A stretch of 64,000 bases of DNA, taken from positions 38,424,913 through 38,488,912 of the forward strand of contig NC_089753.1 of the NCBI RefSeq assembly GCF_040412425.1, written 5' to 3'. The stretch's first letter is position 1. Every line of letters starts with the position of its first letter. A program made the translations under genes and the position numbers. Shown here piece by piece: positions 21,881 to 36,100 of the stretch. The DNA is from Macrobrachium rosenbergii (taxonomy: Eukaryota > Arthropoda > Malacostraca > Decapoda > Palaemonidae). Below the pieces are notes generated by a model that worked only from the letters and a program-made list of their open reading frames with translations, did no database searches and was not told the origin of the DNA.

Positions 21881-24800
21881 CAAGTGTCAAGACAATTGAA
21901 ACGTGGTTACTTCATTTTATGAAGGGTTAACTTTTGTGCAGACAAAAGCTAAGTATTTTTTTCATATTTTTCTTAACCTTAGTTATTTTGGGTTATGTTA
22001 GATTACATTTTGAGGAAGTACATTCAACTGATAGTATTTAAAACATTCTTACTTGTGCAGTCTCCAAGTGCATGATTAGCAGACCTGTGCCATTGCTGTT
22101 GTCCAAGTGTGTAGCAGTAAAATGTCCAGATGTATTAAATTATGAAATACATACTAATTGCTAGGGACTTTGGGGACAGTTGTTAAGATAATTGAAAATG
22201 TATTTTGCAGATATATCCTTTGGGCTGTTAAACACAGGAAAACTAAAAAAAAAAGAATATCAATGGACTAAAGACTATTTAAGACTTGGAACCAGGTTAT
22301 CCAATGATGCAAGATTTTATTGTGCTGTGTAATAGTACATCACTCTAATACATAGTAATTCAGGTGTGGCAGACCATTCAACAGAGTCTCATTTTCTTTT
22401 GATTGACTTACTTTCACTTTCTGGTCATTCAGGCACTATTTAATCTGGTTTATATATATATGAAAACCAGTGTTTACTGCTGGAAGGGCATTCATCCAAG
22501 ACTGGTTGTTTATGTTGCCCATTTCTCTTCTGTAATTTCTTATGACCTTCCGTCACTTTTGAAGCTGGTCAGTGCCTGCTTTTGTTATTAACCTGTATTT
22601 TTTTTTTCTTCTTATCCTTCATACCAGTTCAAGAGAACAAACAAGCTGTTTCCCCCCAAATGGTTGGGGAAATAGGATCATTGATAGAAGAGGAGTGATT
22701 GTTGGATTATATTAAAGAATGGAATATTTGAATTTGAGACACCAAATTTTTGAAGGGCAGAGTTAGTTTCTTGAGTTTTCAAATGATTTTGTCTTATGGC
22801 CATTTATGAATTGCAATATACTTGACTGCAACTTCAGCAATATTCGTTAAATTTGCGTCTGCATGGGTTGAACTAGCTCTGTTTAATTAGTGTGTCTGTC
22901 TATAAAGATGATAGTTTCTCTTGAGATCCGATGAGTTAAGATTTACAAGTGCTTTATTCAGTTTTTTGTAGCATGAGGGTAAGCATTAAATGCAACAGTA
23001 CCTGCCTCCAAATAGATTTCTGTGGCATGAGATTTAAAACTTTCTGTTTTAAAATGCCATTTGGAATGCTATAGTTCACTGATGTCCATCTGTATGGTAT
23101 ATTTAGGCACGTCACTAAACTCAAATATTGGCCACAACTGTGGCATAATTATGTCAGAACTTTATCAACTACATTATGATGAATATAAATAGGTTCCTTA
23201 ACTTTTGACAATCAGACGACAGAATTCCACAGATGACTTGCTATACTGATCATTATGAAGGATTCCGGTCTAAGTCATAAACTAATAAATAAAGAAGCCA
23301 GTGATGCAAAATGGTCTCACCACACCAAAATTTTATGTAACAGAAGCCCAGATATTCATAATGTAAACCATTCTTGCATACAATTTATACACTGAATTGA
23401 TCACCTTGTGCATGACAGTGTCATTCAATAAAAATTGCTTTCCTTATGGTATTTAATTTATTGAGTATCCAGAATGCATTTTGTAGTATAGAAATATACC
23501 CAGAATGTATTTTGTTGTGATAGTAATTTAACATATTACTTCTGTAATAAGTTTTGTCCAAACAGCTAACATATTTTGCACATTCCTGAACTCCCAGATG
23601 TTGTTGATAGTGCTAATTATATGCTCAGCATAAAGGGAATAAAAATTATAATTGGTTGACACTTAGTCCCTCTGATTGGAGTTTTCTCATTTTTCCCATT
23701 ACTTAGCCACAATTTTCCTTGTAAGTGTTGAGGAGTGATTCAATTCTTACATAACCCTGATCTCTTGCCTTAGTGTCTTGGAGTAATTTGAAGGGACATT
23801 AACTCCCAAAGGTTGGTCCATCCAAATACTTCACATCATGGATGTTATTTGTTAATCGCAGTCTTGTTCATCATACTGGTTCTATGGTAAGTGGATAACT
23901 TCAGTAACAGAGGCCTTTACCAGGTCTTGAACATCACCATAATTAAATACTTTGCTGAAAACAGCATCATCTTCAGCATAATTTGTTACTTGCCAAACCC
24001 TATGTGCTAGTCTTTGGTCAGCTGTTGCAGCCTTAGGATCCTGTGTCCTCAAGTCATGCAGCTTCTTGGTAATTGTGCCAAGATGATTTGGTATGTGCAG
24101 GTTAATTTTGTTGTCACGAGCAAATTCTTATATGTGATCGGATGCATAACCAAGGTGGTTGTTGTATATGTCAAGATAATTAGTAAGGAAATGATCATTT
24201 CTCCAAATCATAGATATCTGTCTGGTAAATCTGCAGTAGGTTAATCCATTTCAACCACTTGTCCCACTAAATCTGTTCTCATCGCGTTTTGGACATTTAT
24301 AACTCCTCATGGTTGTGTTCTTCAACTCCCTCTTTTCAGTCTTGAGCGATAAATGCTAGCGAGTGTCCAAGTGCTTGGATTTATAGCCATATTTTCATAA
24401 ATCAGTCAAAATCACTGAAGTTTGTTTCAAGGTATAGAGTACACCTACTCTTGTGGAAAGTAGTAGCTTACATAAGCCAGTTGGCTTTGTATGCAAGGGA
24501 TGTTTGTATATTTAATTTTCTGTACCCCAACTGTTTGTTTACTTAATTTTCTGTACCCAACTGTTTATAAGTGTCATTCTAATTTTTGATAATGCATTCA
24601 TGTACTGTACTGTAATTGCTTTCTTAATTTTTGATATATCTATTATTTAATACAAAGAAGTATCTGTACAATTCTCAGCAAAATGTAAATAAGTATGAAG
24701 ACATCTACAGTAAGTAGTATAATGTATAAATAGCAAAGAAATGTATATCATGTGTATCAATATAGCAATTTTAAAATAGTGCTTTCCTTTGGAGAATCAG

Positions 24801-27050
24801 TGAGGAACTTTAACAACATTAACAGAAGTTAAAGTTTAGGTGTCTCCATTGCTTATCTGCTGCTTTCTATACACTGATTACTAAAAGGTTAGGTTCCTGA
24901 CCATATGCTAGAAATCGTGAACTTTCATACAGTGTATACATGAATTTGCATTTTGCAGTACCCATCATATTACAGTTAACAATTCTTTTTTTAACAACCC
25001 CAACAATTTACAGTTGGCCATCCTTTAGTCAGCAGCTCCTAGGTACACTCCAAAAGATCATCCTTCACCCAGCCATGTGTGCATCTCAGACTGTTGGTGC
25101 CCTTTGTGGAGTTTTTCAGTTATTCCATGATGGATATATAGTTTCCCTTGTTGCCTTCCAACCAATGATGTGGTAGAGGATTGCACATAATTTCTTTAAC
25201 TGTATATTTTCTTACTAACTTTATATTTATGCTGGGTGTTTTTCCTTTACCAACTAAAAGTGCCTTGTTGCTGCTAGCAGCCATTGTAAGTACACTTGTT
25301 TTCAGAGCTGGTATTTTCTTAATGTCTCTGTATTTCGTAGTTTAGCTTATATCCTTTTGTTGTAAAGTATAGTCTAATTTTAACATTAAAGTTTCATGCA
25401 CTCTACTCTTTTTATATGAAGTGGCTTTAATTGTGCAAAGTTCTGTCACCCATTTCACTCTGCATATGTATTATATTCCAATGATTTTTTTCTCCAGTTT
25501 GAATTTTTCATTCTGTAACTTATTTTACGATTCATTCCTTCTCTTCTGTAGGATCAATAACACATCTTTGCTATCAGTATGATTAACATGGGTCTTAGCA
25601 TATTCCTTTGAATTTTGGCATAGTTACTATATTTTGATTAACTTAATTATATAGCATTCGTAACACAGGTCTAACAAATGCTAGAGACGAAAAGATCACA
25701 TTGGTCTGACGTGGTCTAACCCATTTTCATTAAGATTACTATCAAGATTTCCCTTATTGGGGGATTAATTGGTAACATTGCAACTTTTATTTGATACCAT
25801 TACCTTGCAGTTTACTGATAGTTTGATATTGTATCCTTTTTCATATTTGTTGGTACCTCACAGACCAATACTGCAACCTTTTTATACTGTAAGAACAGAG
25901 CATTTTACCAAAGCTTCATGTGACTTGCTTTTCTGATCCCGAGCTCTGAGGTTTGAGTTGAACAGTTTTAGCAATGCCAGTGTCTCCTAGAGATTATTTC
26001 CCACTTTTTTGGGTGCCTTATGCTGTTATTTCATGTCATGCACTTTACTTGCATATACAGTACGTCTGGAAAGCATTATTGCTGAGGCTCTAGTTTTTCA
26101 CATAAGGATTATCAGTCGTCTTTTCCGACTTCTCTTTAACGTGGATGTGCCTGCCCTTGGATATTGGCTGTTAATTATTCATTGTGTGATATGATTATTC
26201 ATACCTAGCTGAACCTGTAGCTGGTGACAGGAGCACCTCACCACTCATGGGAATCTCATTATGATTACAGTCATACCTCTGTTAATGGATGTTTTGCCCG
26301 AGAAAAATACTTTTGTTATATTTCCGGTCTGGAACAAATTAATCCGATAACCATTATTTTTATGGCATAAATTCTTTTGAGTTAAAGGGTAGCCTTTTGA
26401 AAATTAGGAAGTCATTTAACTAAGGTATGGATATAGTTGTAGCTCCTTGTCAGCCCAAACGAGTTACACAGTGTTTGAGACTGCACATCATATCAGTAAA
26501 TGGCTTCTCATTTGTGGCATGCTTACAGGTGGGTAGGAAAAATCCTTTGCCCTGTGTTCATGGGGTGAGGTCTAGATTCTAAATTGGGAGGATGACACAA
26601 GCACCCATTGCTCTTAGATACAGTGCAAGGAGGGCCCTCTCACACCGAGTAGTTACGTGAAAGTTACATATTGAGAGCTAAACAACAGAATTCATCTAAA
26701 CTGGTGTACAGTAGAAATACTGCAAAAATATGTATGTAAAATCATCTGCAAATACACAAGGTTTATGTAGTAAATACCATTTAAGGAAAAGGTACGGGAG
26801 ATTTTTTATTAGAATTTTAGTACATTTTCATGAAAAACTGCAACTTTTTGAGGCTACAACAGAGATGTATATATTTTTTTAAATAAGAAAACTTCAAAAG
26901 CCCTCTCAAAGCTATTGTGAACAGAATTTTTTTAAAAAGATTATATAAACAGCATCAAAGGAACCTAGCATATGATTTACTCTTGTCAATGTTATCAAAC
27001 ACTTCCGTGATGTCATTTTAACAATATCAACTAAAACCACTTCCACACAC
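21881..27050. other. Intergenic DNA between convergent DRG2 and EIF2S2
   Basis: 5.2 kb of AT-rich sequence with no ORF resembling a protein and no exon-like splice structure. Only short duplications are seen (for example about 24510-24565). The stretch 26272-26350 begins cagtcatacctctgttaa, which looks like one end of a DNA transposon, but no partner end was found. Confidence 0.5.
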
Positions 27051-27071
27051 ACATAAAGATCTAGCAAAAAA

Positions 27072-27077
27072 TTTATT
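27072..27077 (-). terminator. EIF2S2 poly(A) signal AATAAA
   Basis: On the minus strand AATAAA lies 25 nt after the stop codon, giving a very short 3'UTR if used. Further AT-rich sequence continues downstream, so a longer alternative 3' end is possible. Confidence 0.55.
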
Positions 27078-27102
27078 TAATACACTAAAACTATACAAAT
27101 TC

Positions 27103-27153
27103 CTAATTCTTGCTTGCTCTGATAGCTTGTCTCTGTTGTTTGTTGGCAACAGC
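27103..27153 (-). CDS. EIF2S2: EIF2S2 last coding exon
   Basis: After ttgcag it reads [16 protein letters not shown] and stops with TAG at 27105-27103. The basic C-terminal tail is typical of the family. Confidence 0.92.
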   Translation of the reverse strand, partial: AVANKQQRQAIRASKN

Positions 27154-30100
27154 CTGCAAGGAAAAAAGATTCGTATATGAGATGTAAAAAAGGAATCAAA
27201 TACAAATTAAGCATTTTACCTAACCCACTAGGTAACATTTAAATAATTACAGTATTAGATATCAACAGGTCTAAAATGTTATTGGCATTATCTAACTGGA
27301 TGATGAAATGGTAGCAAAACAGCTACATCCTTCTGTAAAAAGATAGCCTACAAATGCAACTGTAAAAAGATAGCCTACAAATGCAATGTCCAAACTACTG
27401 TTTTTATAAAACTGAGAAATATTTTTATTTGTTGAGAACTTCTGACGATAAGAAGAAGAAAGAGAGCCATTTAAAACTCACAAGAAATAATGTAGCAAAT
27501 ATGAAGAGAACAGAAATTTATACCACCTCCCAAAATGTTTAATACTCTGCAGAACAAAAATTTACTGTAATCTGACCAGCACACTTTCAAAATCAAACCT
27601 TTTTAAATGGCATCAAAGTAATGACTAAAGTATAGCTACTTGCTAATCTTTATTTTCTTACTAAAACGTTTCAAAAGGAAAGGTGACATCAGAGGCAACA
27701 GAATGCTGGTAACCAATGCTGGAGAGAAAGAGAGTGCATTTCTTTTGCCAGAGCACGGCCTTTTCACATGTATATTACCAAAATCCTTTAGGTACTAAAG
27801 AACAGGATGCCCTCTTGATAAGAGAGAGGATCCTTGCCAATATGAAAAGTAAAGGAATAACCAAAGCTGTAAGCGACTGAAAAGCGATGGAGCAAAAGGA
27901 TACCATACCTGGAAACCTGATTTGATAGGGGCTACAGAACATCTTGAATTACACTGCTCACACTGAAGAAAATAGAGACGAGCATCCTTTTGTAAAATTG
28001 TGTCAGGAGATCGACATGTATGACAGGTGACATATTCTTTGATGTACCTGAAAAGAAAACCAAGATGTCAAATGAAACCATAACTTGCACAAAATATTTC
28101 TAAAATATACCTATTTTCTTATGATGATAAAGAATGAACAAATAATATACAAAAGCAATGGTAAAACATAATGATGACTAACCTTCTTAAAACGTTTTCT
28201 ATTTGTTTTTGCTGGAACCTGCCTTTGATAATTAACTGATTATTACCTGTAATAGAACAATATCAAAATCAACATGGTTTACAAACCTTCATTCAAGCAC
28301 TACATTACACAGACCTACAAAATAAATAAGAAAATACCAAATGACGGGAAACAAAACCTGCTACAAAAAATGCAAATCAAGCATCATAACTTGGGAATAT
28401 AAGCACCACCCTAAACCATGTCACATTCACAGACACTACAAGAGCTGGCCTGGGGAATTTGTTGTCGGATTAATTTAACCAGCTATCACTGCATTGGCTT
28501 GAATAGTTTTTTCTTGTGAAACAATTAACTGATCTTACCCAATGCATAAAGCTTTGCAAATATCATTAATATGACAAATTTTGAATTTATTTGTATTTTT
28601 CTTAGCTAATAAACCAGAGGTCTTAACATTACAATAAATCTCATGGCACCAGCTGGAAACCAGTTTAAAAACAATAAAAAATTGTATATGCAAGGAATCT
28701 GTGGCTTATGGCATCAGATACACAGATGAGGTGGAAGCAGGTCAGAGACCCAGCTAGAACCTCATGAAGCATTCAGGCTTTCTTCCAACTTTTGGAATTC
28801 CAACCAAGGATAAGACATAAGAGGGGTGGCCAGAGATGGGCAGTCTATGTTAAGACCACAAGTTTGTTAGCTATGAAGAATACAAATTAATTAAAAATTT
28901 GTCATTTGTTCATATGCGCAACAAACCTTCGGTCTTAACATTAGGATAGACTCACACTTGGAGGGAGGTATGAGAATCCTGAACCGACTGGAGGTTTGGC
29001 ACACCTGATCACCCTTCCTAGAAATTAGGGTTCTAAGGAAGGGGACCTAAGCCTCCGAGTTGTTAGATAAGTGGGTATCCAACACCTAGTCCACTGGGTT
29101 AAAATACAATGCAGCATGTTAGGTTCATTGCATATATGGAAGTCAAAGAGAACTGTATCTGTTCAAGTAACAAACCCTGTCAGCCACATGTAACAGATTT
29201 GTCACCACTTCTCACTCCCCTTGCTGGAGAGAAGTAAAGGCTACTGAGAAGCAAATTTGTATGTTGTGTGGAACATATAAATGCTGTAACAGCAAGGCTG
29301 CAACACTCCCATGCATCAAGCCAGTTCCAGCGTATGATGTTTTATTCTTCAAAACCGCCTGTAGGTAGAAAAGAAAGGAAAAAGGGAAAGAAAAGAGAAG
29401 TCATCTCACTCATTCTCTCTTCCACACTATCATCTCAGGCAAGATACAAATGGTCCCGCCCAGGGCACTGGATAAGCTATACAACTTGTTGAGCAGCCAC
29501 CACCGGACCCAAGGAAAAAGTGTCCAAGGACCTGTGGGCAATGTCCTTCAGGTAGAAGGAAGTGAGAGTGGTCTGACAAAGCCAAGAACCAGCGTTCAAA
29601 ATCCTATGAACAGACAAGTTCTTCTTAAATCCCAGAGAGGAACTTATTCCTGTGATGTCATGTGCCTTAGCATGCATGGTAAAGTCAGTCCAGGATCACG
29701 CATAGTTAGTGTCGAAGGCCTCCCGCCAAAAACCAAATTAGTGGAGGCCAAGAGGGGGGGGGAGGGACTTCTAGGGGAGCTGACACTGGTAAGCCATGAA
29801 GAGACAAAATGCGACAACAGGTCATCCAGAGAATGCGCAAGAATGGGGGTATATCTCAGAAGCAGCCAGAAGTGGGAACATGGGAATCCTGGAACACCGG
29901 GACACATGCATTAGCGCTCATGGAGCTTCTTGGGTAGATTAGTGGAAACCATGAAAAACACACACACACCCAAAAACACAACACAACCAATAGGAAGGTA
30001 TCAGAGGCTTAGGACAAAAACCGGCTTGGGGAAAGGAGAGCAAAAGCGAACGTCCACTCTCCAAGGTGGTTGAAGAGACTTGAATGTGTTAAAGTTCTAG

Positions 30101-33100
30101 CTGGGTTTCTGACCAGCTTCCACCTCATCTGCATATCATATGCCAGACAACACAGATTCCTTGCATGTATGATTTAGCCGGTTTCCAGCTGGCGCCAGAT
30201 GATTTATCCTAATGTTATGACCAAAGGTTTGTTCTGCGTATGAACAATATGGTTCAACAAGATCAGCGAGTTAAAATTCTTTCCTCTCATAGGGCTGTCC
30301 CTAAGAGTTGTTCTCAATTTATTACATCCTATTTAATAATGTGCAACTCTTTCTAAATTTTATAAATGGAGAAACTGAAAAAGCTGAATTGGATAAAATT
30401 TCATTCAAGGATTTGTTTCTGATACTTGATAATATACACTTCTGGCTGAAAATGGGATAATCACTAAAGATATGTTTGATTGTTAAGTGTTGTTCGAAGA
30501 CAGTATATTATTTCAAAATGGCATTTTTCTGGAATGAAGAACACTACAAACCCACACTTGGTTTAACCTGTTAATTTCTTATTGTCAGATTCATTATTCT
30601 ACAATGATTGTCATTTACTGAAGATGATGAATTAAGAGAAAACCACAAGTCACTGGCAGAAGGAGGTATATTTAATCAGGTCATAGCAACAGCAGCTTGG
30701 GCTACTTCAACAGCTTTTTATTTCCTTATATTTCATATTTCATACAGCATCATTTATTTCCTTATATTTCATATTTCATACAGCATCATATGATTTGTGG
30801 AATAAAACTTTCCGTATTTTGATAGAACGTAAGGAGGATCAAGAAAATTTTAGAGTTGTGCATAAAAACTTTATACTTTTATCATATAATTTTTGTATTG
30901 ACTGTCATAATCCTACTTGGGATTCCCACTGCTTCATATCTTGTATTTTATTATTCCATAAATTCTATCAGTAGTCATTACAATGGAACTCAGAGATGCC
31001 ATAAACCTTTATGGGAAATTTTAGTCTGATCAATTAATATGCTGCCCTGCTTGGCTGCTTTCTCTGTGTCTTCACTTCAGTTAAATGCTTACATTAGAAA
31101 GAGTCTGGTATAGTTGGACATTTATGCCAGCTTTATGTAACTTAAGGAAAGTGCCCTTCTTGCTGGGCTTGGGAATTTTTTGGACAGTATATTTTTTATT
31201 GCTTTTATGGCGTTTCTCAATTTTTTATTGCTTTTACGGCATTTCTCGAATCATTGAGGTTACACGCTTTAGTGGAGGTGTATTTCTAATAATCTTAGTA
31301 GAATGACTAGAAAATTCTACTTTAATTGCAAATGCCAAACAGGGCAATAAAAACTGAATTTTGAGATAATGCAGCAACTATCCTTGCAAAGGGAGACATG
31401 GACCCACGTGTGGATATTGCAAACTGCTCTGGCATGTAAGTTTTTGACAACATGAATGAGTAAATGTTCAAAATTCAAGCAGCACTTAACTTCTACTGAT
31501 GATATGTGCACAAGACTAACAATCCTAATGACTGAAAAAACATTTTTTGATACTAAATGCCTATTGAGGAAATGTATAAAAGACTAAATTCTAATACTGT
31601 ATACTGTAAATAACTACTGTATGACACTCAACTCCAAAGAAAATGTGTACTACAGAATTTTAATCATTAAAAGACACTAAAACCATGAACCAATTCCCAG
31701 ATCTCTTACCATCAATACTTCCAGAAGTACCCAATTCAGCCAAAAGAAACTGAAGTACATGCTTCGGCAATCTGTGAAGAAGACGGCAAATTTCTGAAAA
31801 GTTGGCGAAGGCTGTCTTTTTGGAACCAATCCTCACAACCTGCAATGAAGAAATAATGATATTACTGAACTGGTCTATTTCATTAACATGTTTACTACCA
31901 CTCATCATATAAGATACCCGAGTAAGGTTATAAAAATTTTCTCATATGCAATGATACATACTATGCAAACATTGCAATAAATTACCTAATACACTATAAT
32001 ACTGTTTAAGAAAATAAGTTAAACTGGTCTTGATAGTGCAGACTCACCTGAGGGGGCTTCATAACAAACTTTTTCTTTTCACCGGTGGCCATTTCAGGGT
32101 TCTTTTCACGTAGTTGGTTGAATGCACGTTCCAGCAGCTCATCGTAAGTGTAATCTCTCTCTGTGCCAGTCCAGCCATCCCCTGATTCTGTGGGTTATGA
32201 AGACTATACAGTTTGCATATCTTTGAAAAATATGAAGAACATTCCTATGGTTAAAAAATTTCTTTGAACTTGTGAAAGTCTTTGCATCAAAATATTTAAA
32301 AAAAAATAACTGTTAAGACACTGACCAAAATTTAGTCGTGTGTGAATGGTCTCAAATTAGTAATATACTGTAATAAAAAAAAGTTTACTACATAGTAATA
32401 ACAATATGAATGAGTATTTTTTTGTAATGTACACTTCAGTGCATTTGGTACTTCAATAAATGTAAACATGCAGAAGCTTATGAAAATAATTTCAGTGCAA
32501 TTTACAGATCTTGACACTTATGCAGATATGATACACAAAATTACAAATGAAGGTACTAACTACTAATTGTATTCAGGAAAACACTAGCAAAAAACTGCCA
32601 TATTAAATGGATCTCCATAAAAGCATTTTTATATTGGGGGAATGAGCTGGAGGAGCAAGAATTCATTATTCAGAACTCACCTCTGATTTCCTCACATACA
32701 ACAGCCTCCTCTGAGAGCATGAATGAAAGAGGTTTATCATATAAATAAATACCAAAAAAACAAACCAAGGTTTCAATACATATCCTTTAATGAAAAAAAC
32801 ACAGCAAAATATCAATAAAACATTATTTCACTTTCAGAATCCATTTATACTGTGCTTAGACTTCGATAAACACCTCGGTTTTCTCTCTCTCTCTCTCAAC
32901 CCCCTTTGCAATGCCCAGTATGCAAGCCAACCACAGGAGTAAAGGTAAGGAATTGTTTCTTTTCATTTACTGTACAGTACTGTAATTTATCAAAGGAGTA
33001 AATGCAAGGATAATATTTACCCTTGTTCTTTATCATGTGCTCAGGAATTTACTTTTTATTTTTTATTTTTACTGATCCACTTCATTATGTATGATTAAGT

Positions 33101-36100
33101 TCCAACTTATGGACAAAATCTGGTTATGTCGTGAACGTAAACCGAGGACCTACTGTACTAGACATAATTTTCATCACATTTCAACTCGTCTCAGTTGCAA
33201 AACTTTACATGCTTTCTCCAGCTGACAGTGAGGCTCACCTTACTTGACCATGTCAACATCTTAAAAGGATGGATTCAGTGATGCAATGAAAGAGTCAACT
33301 TGAAAATAGAAAATGCCATTAACCCACCTAACCATCTGGGCTACAGCATGAAGTGGGGTTCATAAGTTTAAGACCTGTACATTCTGCGGGATGGTACCTA
33401 GCTAAGACAGACTCTGCTAAAAATGTGACGACATTGTCTAAATTTTAAGGAAAACCATTTGTCACATCAAAAAATAAATTTTCATATGAGATGCTCAGAC
33501 CTCAAAACATAACTGACAATTTGGGGGTCAGGCCTCCCGATAACTATTGAAGACCTGTAGCATAGGCTACACAATATCCTACTATCAATGTAGTAATCAC
33601 ATGAAAATCTGTCTCATTCTTTCTGTCCTCTATGTATTGTTTTATTGTAAGTTCTGAGGGGGATAATGTAAGCTGTTAGGTATAGTAATTAATGCCATAA
33701 TAAAGGTTTATATAAATTATTATCTAAAGTACCAGATGTATCTGATTTTATAATGAACAAGTGGCTACTGTTTTGTACTGCAATTTGGTATCTCTACAAA
33801 AAAAAAAAACCCTGAAAACATTCCATCAAAACCTGTGTATGCAGGGATTACTGAAGATATAATTAAAGATACATTACATAAACATTATTACTAATTAGGC
33901 ATAATGAAAATTTATGAAGTCCTTGCACAGTCTGAAACCCTTCGTAAGCTACTAGAACTTGCTACCATGTTTCACTGGATGAAACTGGATATTTCGTAAT
34001 TCCCTATAGTATTGAGTATTAACACAATTATTCCCTTTTCATCAAAGGATACAGTACTAACATTACAGTCGACCCCGTCTATTCGCAGTTCCAGATTTGC
34101 GGACTCAACTATTCGCAGAAAATTCGCATAACTGCAGTATTTTTCTTAGAAATATATTCACAAATTACTGTATTTTCATATCAATTTCGTGACTAGTTGC
34201 ATTTTTTGTGATGAAACTATTAAAATATTCAGTATACGCATTCTTAGAGGGGTTTTAAATTCGCGGATTTTAGCTATTCGTGGGGGGCAGGGGTACACAT
34301 CGCCCGCAAATACCTGTGGTTGACTGTATCAACACTCCATAAAATACTGTTATGGAGCACCTGTACATCTTAGATCTGCAGCCTACCCTGGTATAACTAT
34401 GGGGACCCCTCCTTTTCAAGAATGCCAATCATGCTTAAGTTCTCTCACCTCGAAAAGGTACAAAAAAAAAAAAAATAAAAAATAAATAAATAAATAAATA
34501 AATAAATAAATACAACTTCGATTAAACATTGTTAATACACTGCTTCACCCCAAAAGTAAACCTATTTTGTTAAAAGGAAGGCATCCCATTCAAAACTTTT
34601 TCATGCAGGCAATGGCACTGGACATCAACTACACTAAAAAATCAGGAGCCAAATACTGTAGTGCATTCTCCCTAATACTAGGCCCGTTTTCTAATCCATG
34701 TACAGTACCACCTTTGTGCCTAACTACTGTTTATGGATCTGACTTTGTGTTTTGGTTAAAATACCTTGCCAATAAATATTTGTGCAAACTCATGCTCAAG
34801 ATTCTGACAGCTTCTGCTTTTTTTTTTTTTATTATATTACAGTTTTCAAGCTTACCTACGGGATTTAGCTTTACCTGCATTTAATTGGTTACATTATTGC
34901 TCAATGGACATTAATGTACAGTTTCATAAAGAATGTGGAGCTTCAGAGAATAATTAGGGCTGGGATGCATACAATTCGTGGAACAGATTATATGTTTTTA
35001 AAATTGCAGAAAGCAGTCATATAAAAAAATGAACTGGCAACAAAGGCTGAAAATCTAAAATAATAAAACACTAAAAACTATGTAATGGCTTTCCCTCTTG
35101 ACTTTTAATAAAATATATTAATCATGTTAGTTATACAAAAACTAAAGCCATTAGTAAGTAAACTTTTGATAAATTTCTCAAATTCTGCCCTTGGTTGGCA
35201 TAAATGATTAATAGTTTTGTAAGTATTACTTTGTTAAAGGAGTATCTTTTACCTTTTAGACAATTTTCTATGGTTGCATGAAGGGTCTATGATCTGGAAG
35301 TTGTGGCATAGTAAGGTATACAGTACAAGTAAGGTATAAATATTTTTTGTCCCCAACGAATAATTACTGTTGTTGATCTGTTTTTATTATGCTGCTTAAA
35401 TAATATATGTAATATAACTAAATTGCTCACTGACATTTATTTAGATATCAAAATGGAGTTTACACCGAAATTACCAAATAAAAATGCATAGTTTGCCTTT
35501 GGCATTTGAAGTAGGCATGTCAATGGCGGTGCAATTATCTGCACCCTTTTGCCCATCTTGTATCTATTTTGCCCCTGCTTGGACCATCTATTTATGCAGG
35601 GGCTGAATCTAGCAGTGAAACTTACTGGGTGGTGAAGGTGAGCTATCAAAAGGTCTTTAGCCTTTACCTGGTCCTGTCAAAATCCTCATGTGAATGTTAA
35701 CTATACTATTCAAACACATGGCTTATGTTACCCTATTCTTCACCTGCTTGACATTATTTCTTTACGAATTCTTTCAAACTCTTTCCCCAATTTGACATCA
35801 CTCATCTCCAACTATTATTTTTTAATTATTTAGCTTTCTCTAAATGTATAAAAGGACTGGCAAAACTTACCCAAGTCACCATCTTTGTCATCAATGGCAT
35901 CTTCCTCTGCAATAAGGGTGTCAAGCTTCTTTTTCTTTGTCCTCTTCTTTTTTGCCTTACTGAAGTCCATGTCTACATCAAAGTCCTCCACCTCCGCTAC
36001 CACAGTGGTAGCAGGGTCAATGTTTTCTTCGTCGCCACCAGTGTACGTCTCTTTACCATCAGGAAGTGCATCATTTAATTCCTCTAAGTTGAAAGGTTTT

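Noticed and set aside
29450..29914. 154-codon frame inside the EIF2S2 intron element
   Set aside because: No recognisable domain, no splice or start context, overlapping open frames on the minus strand; kept only as a remark on the mobile element.
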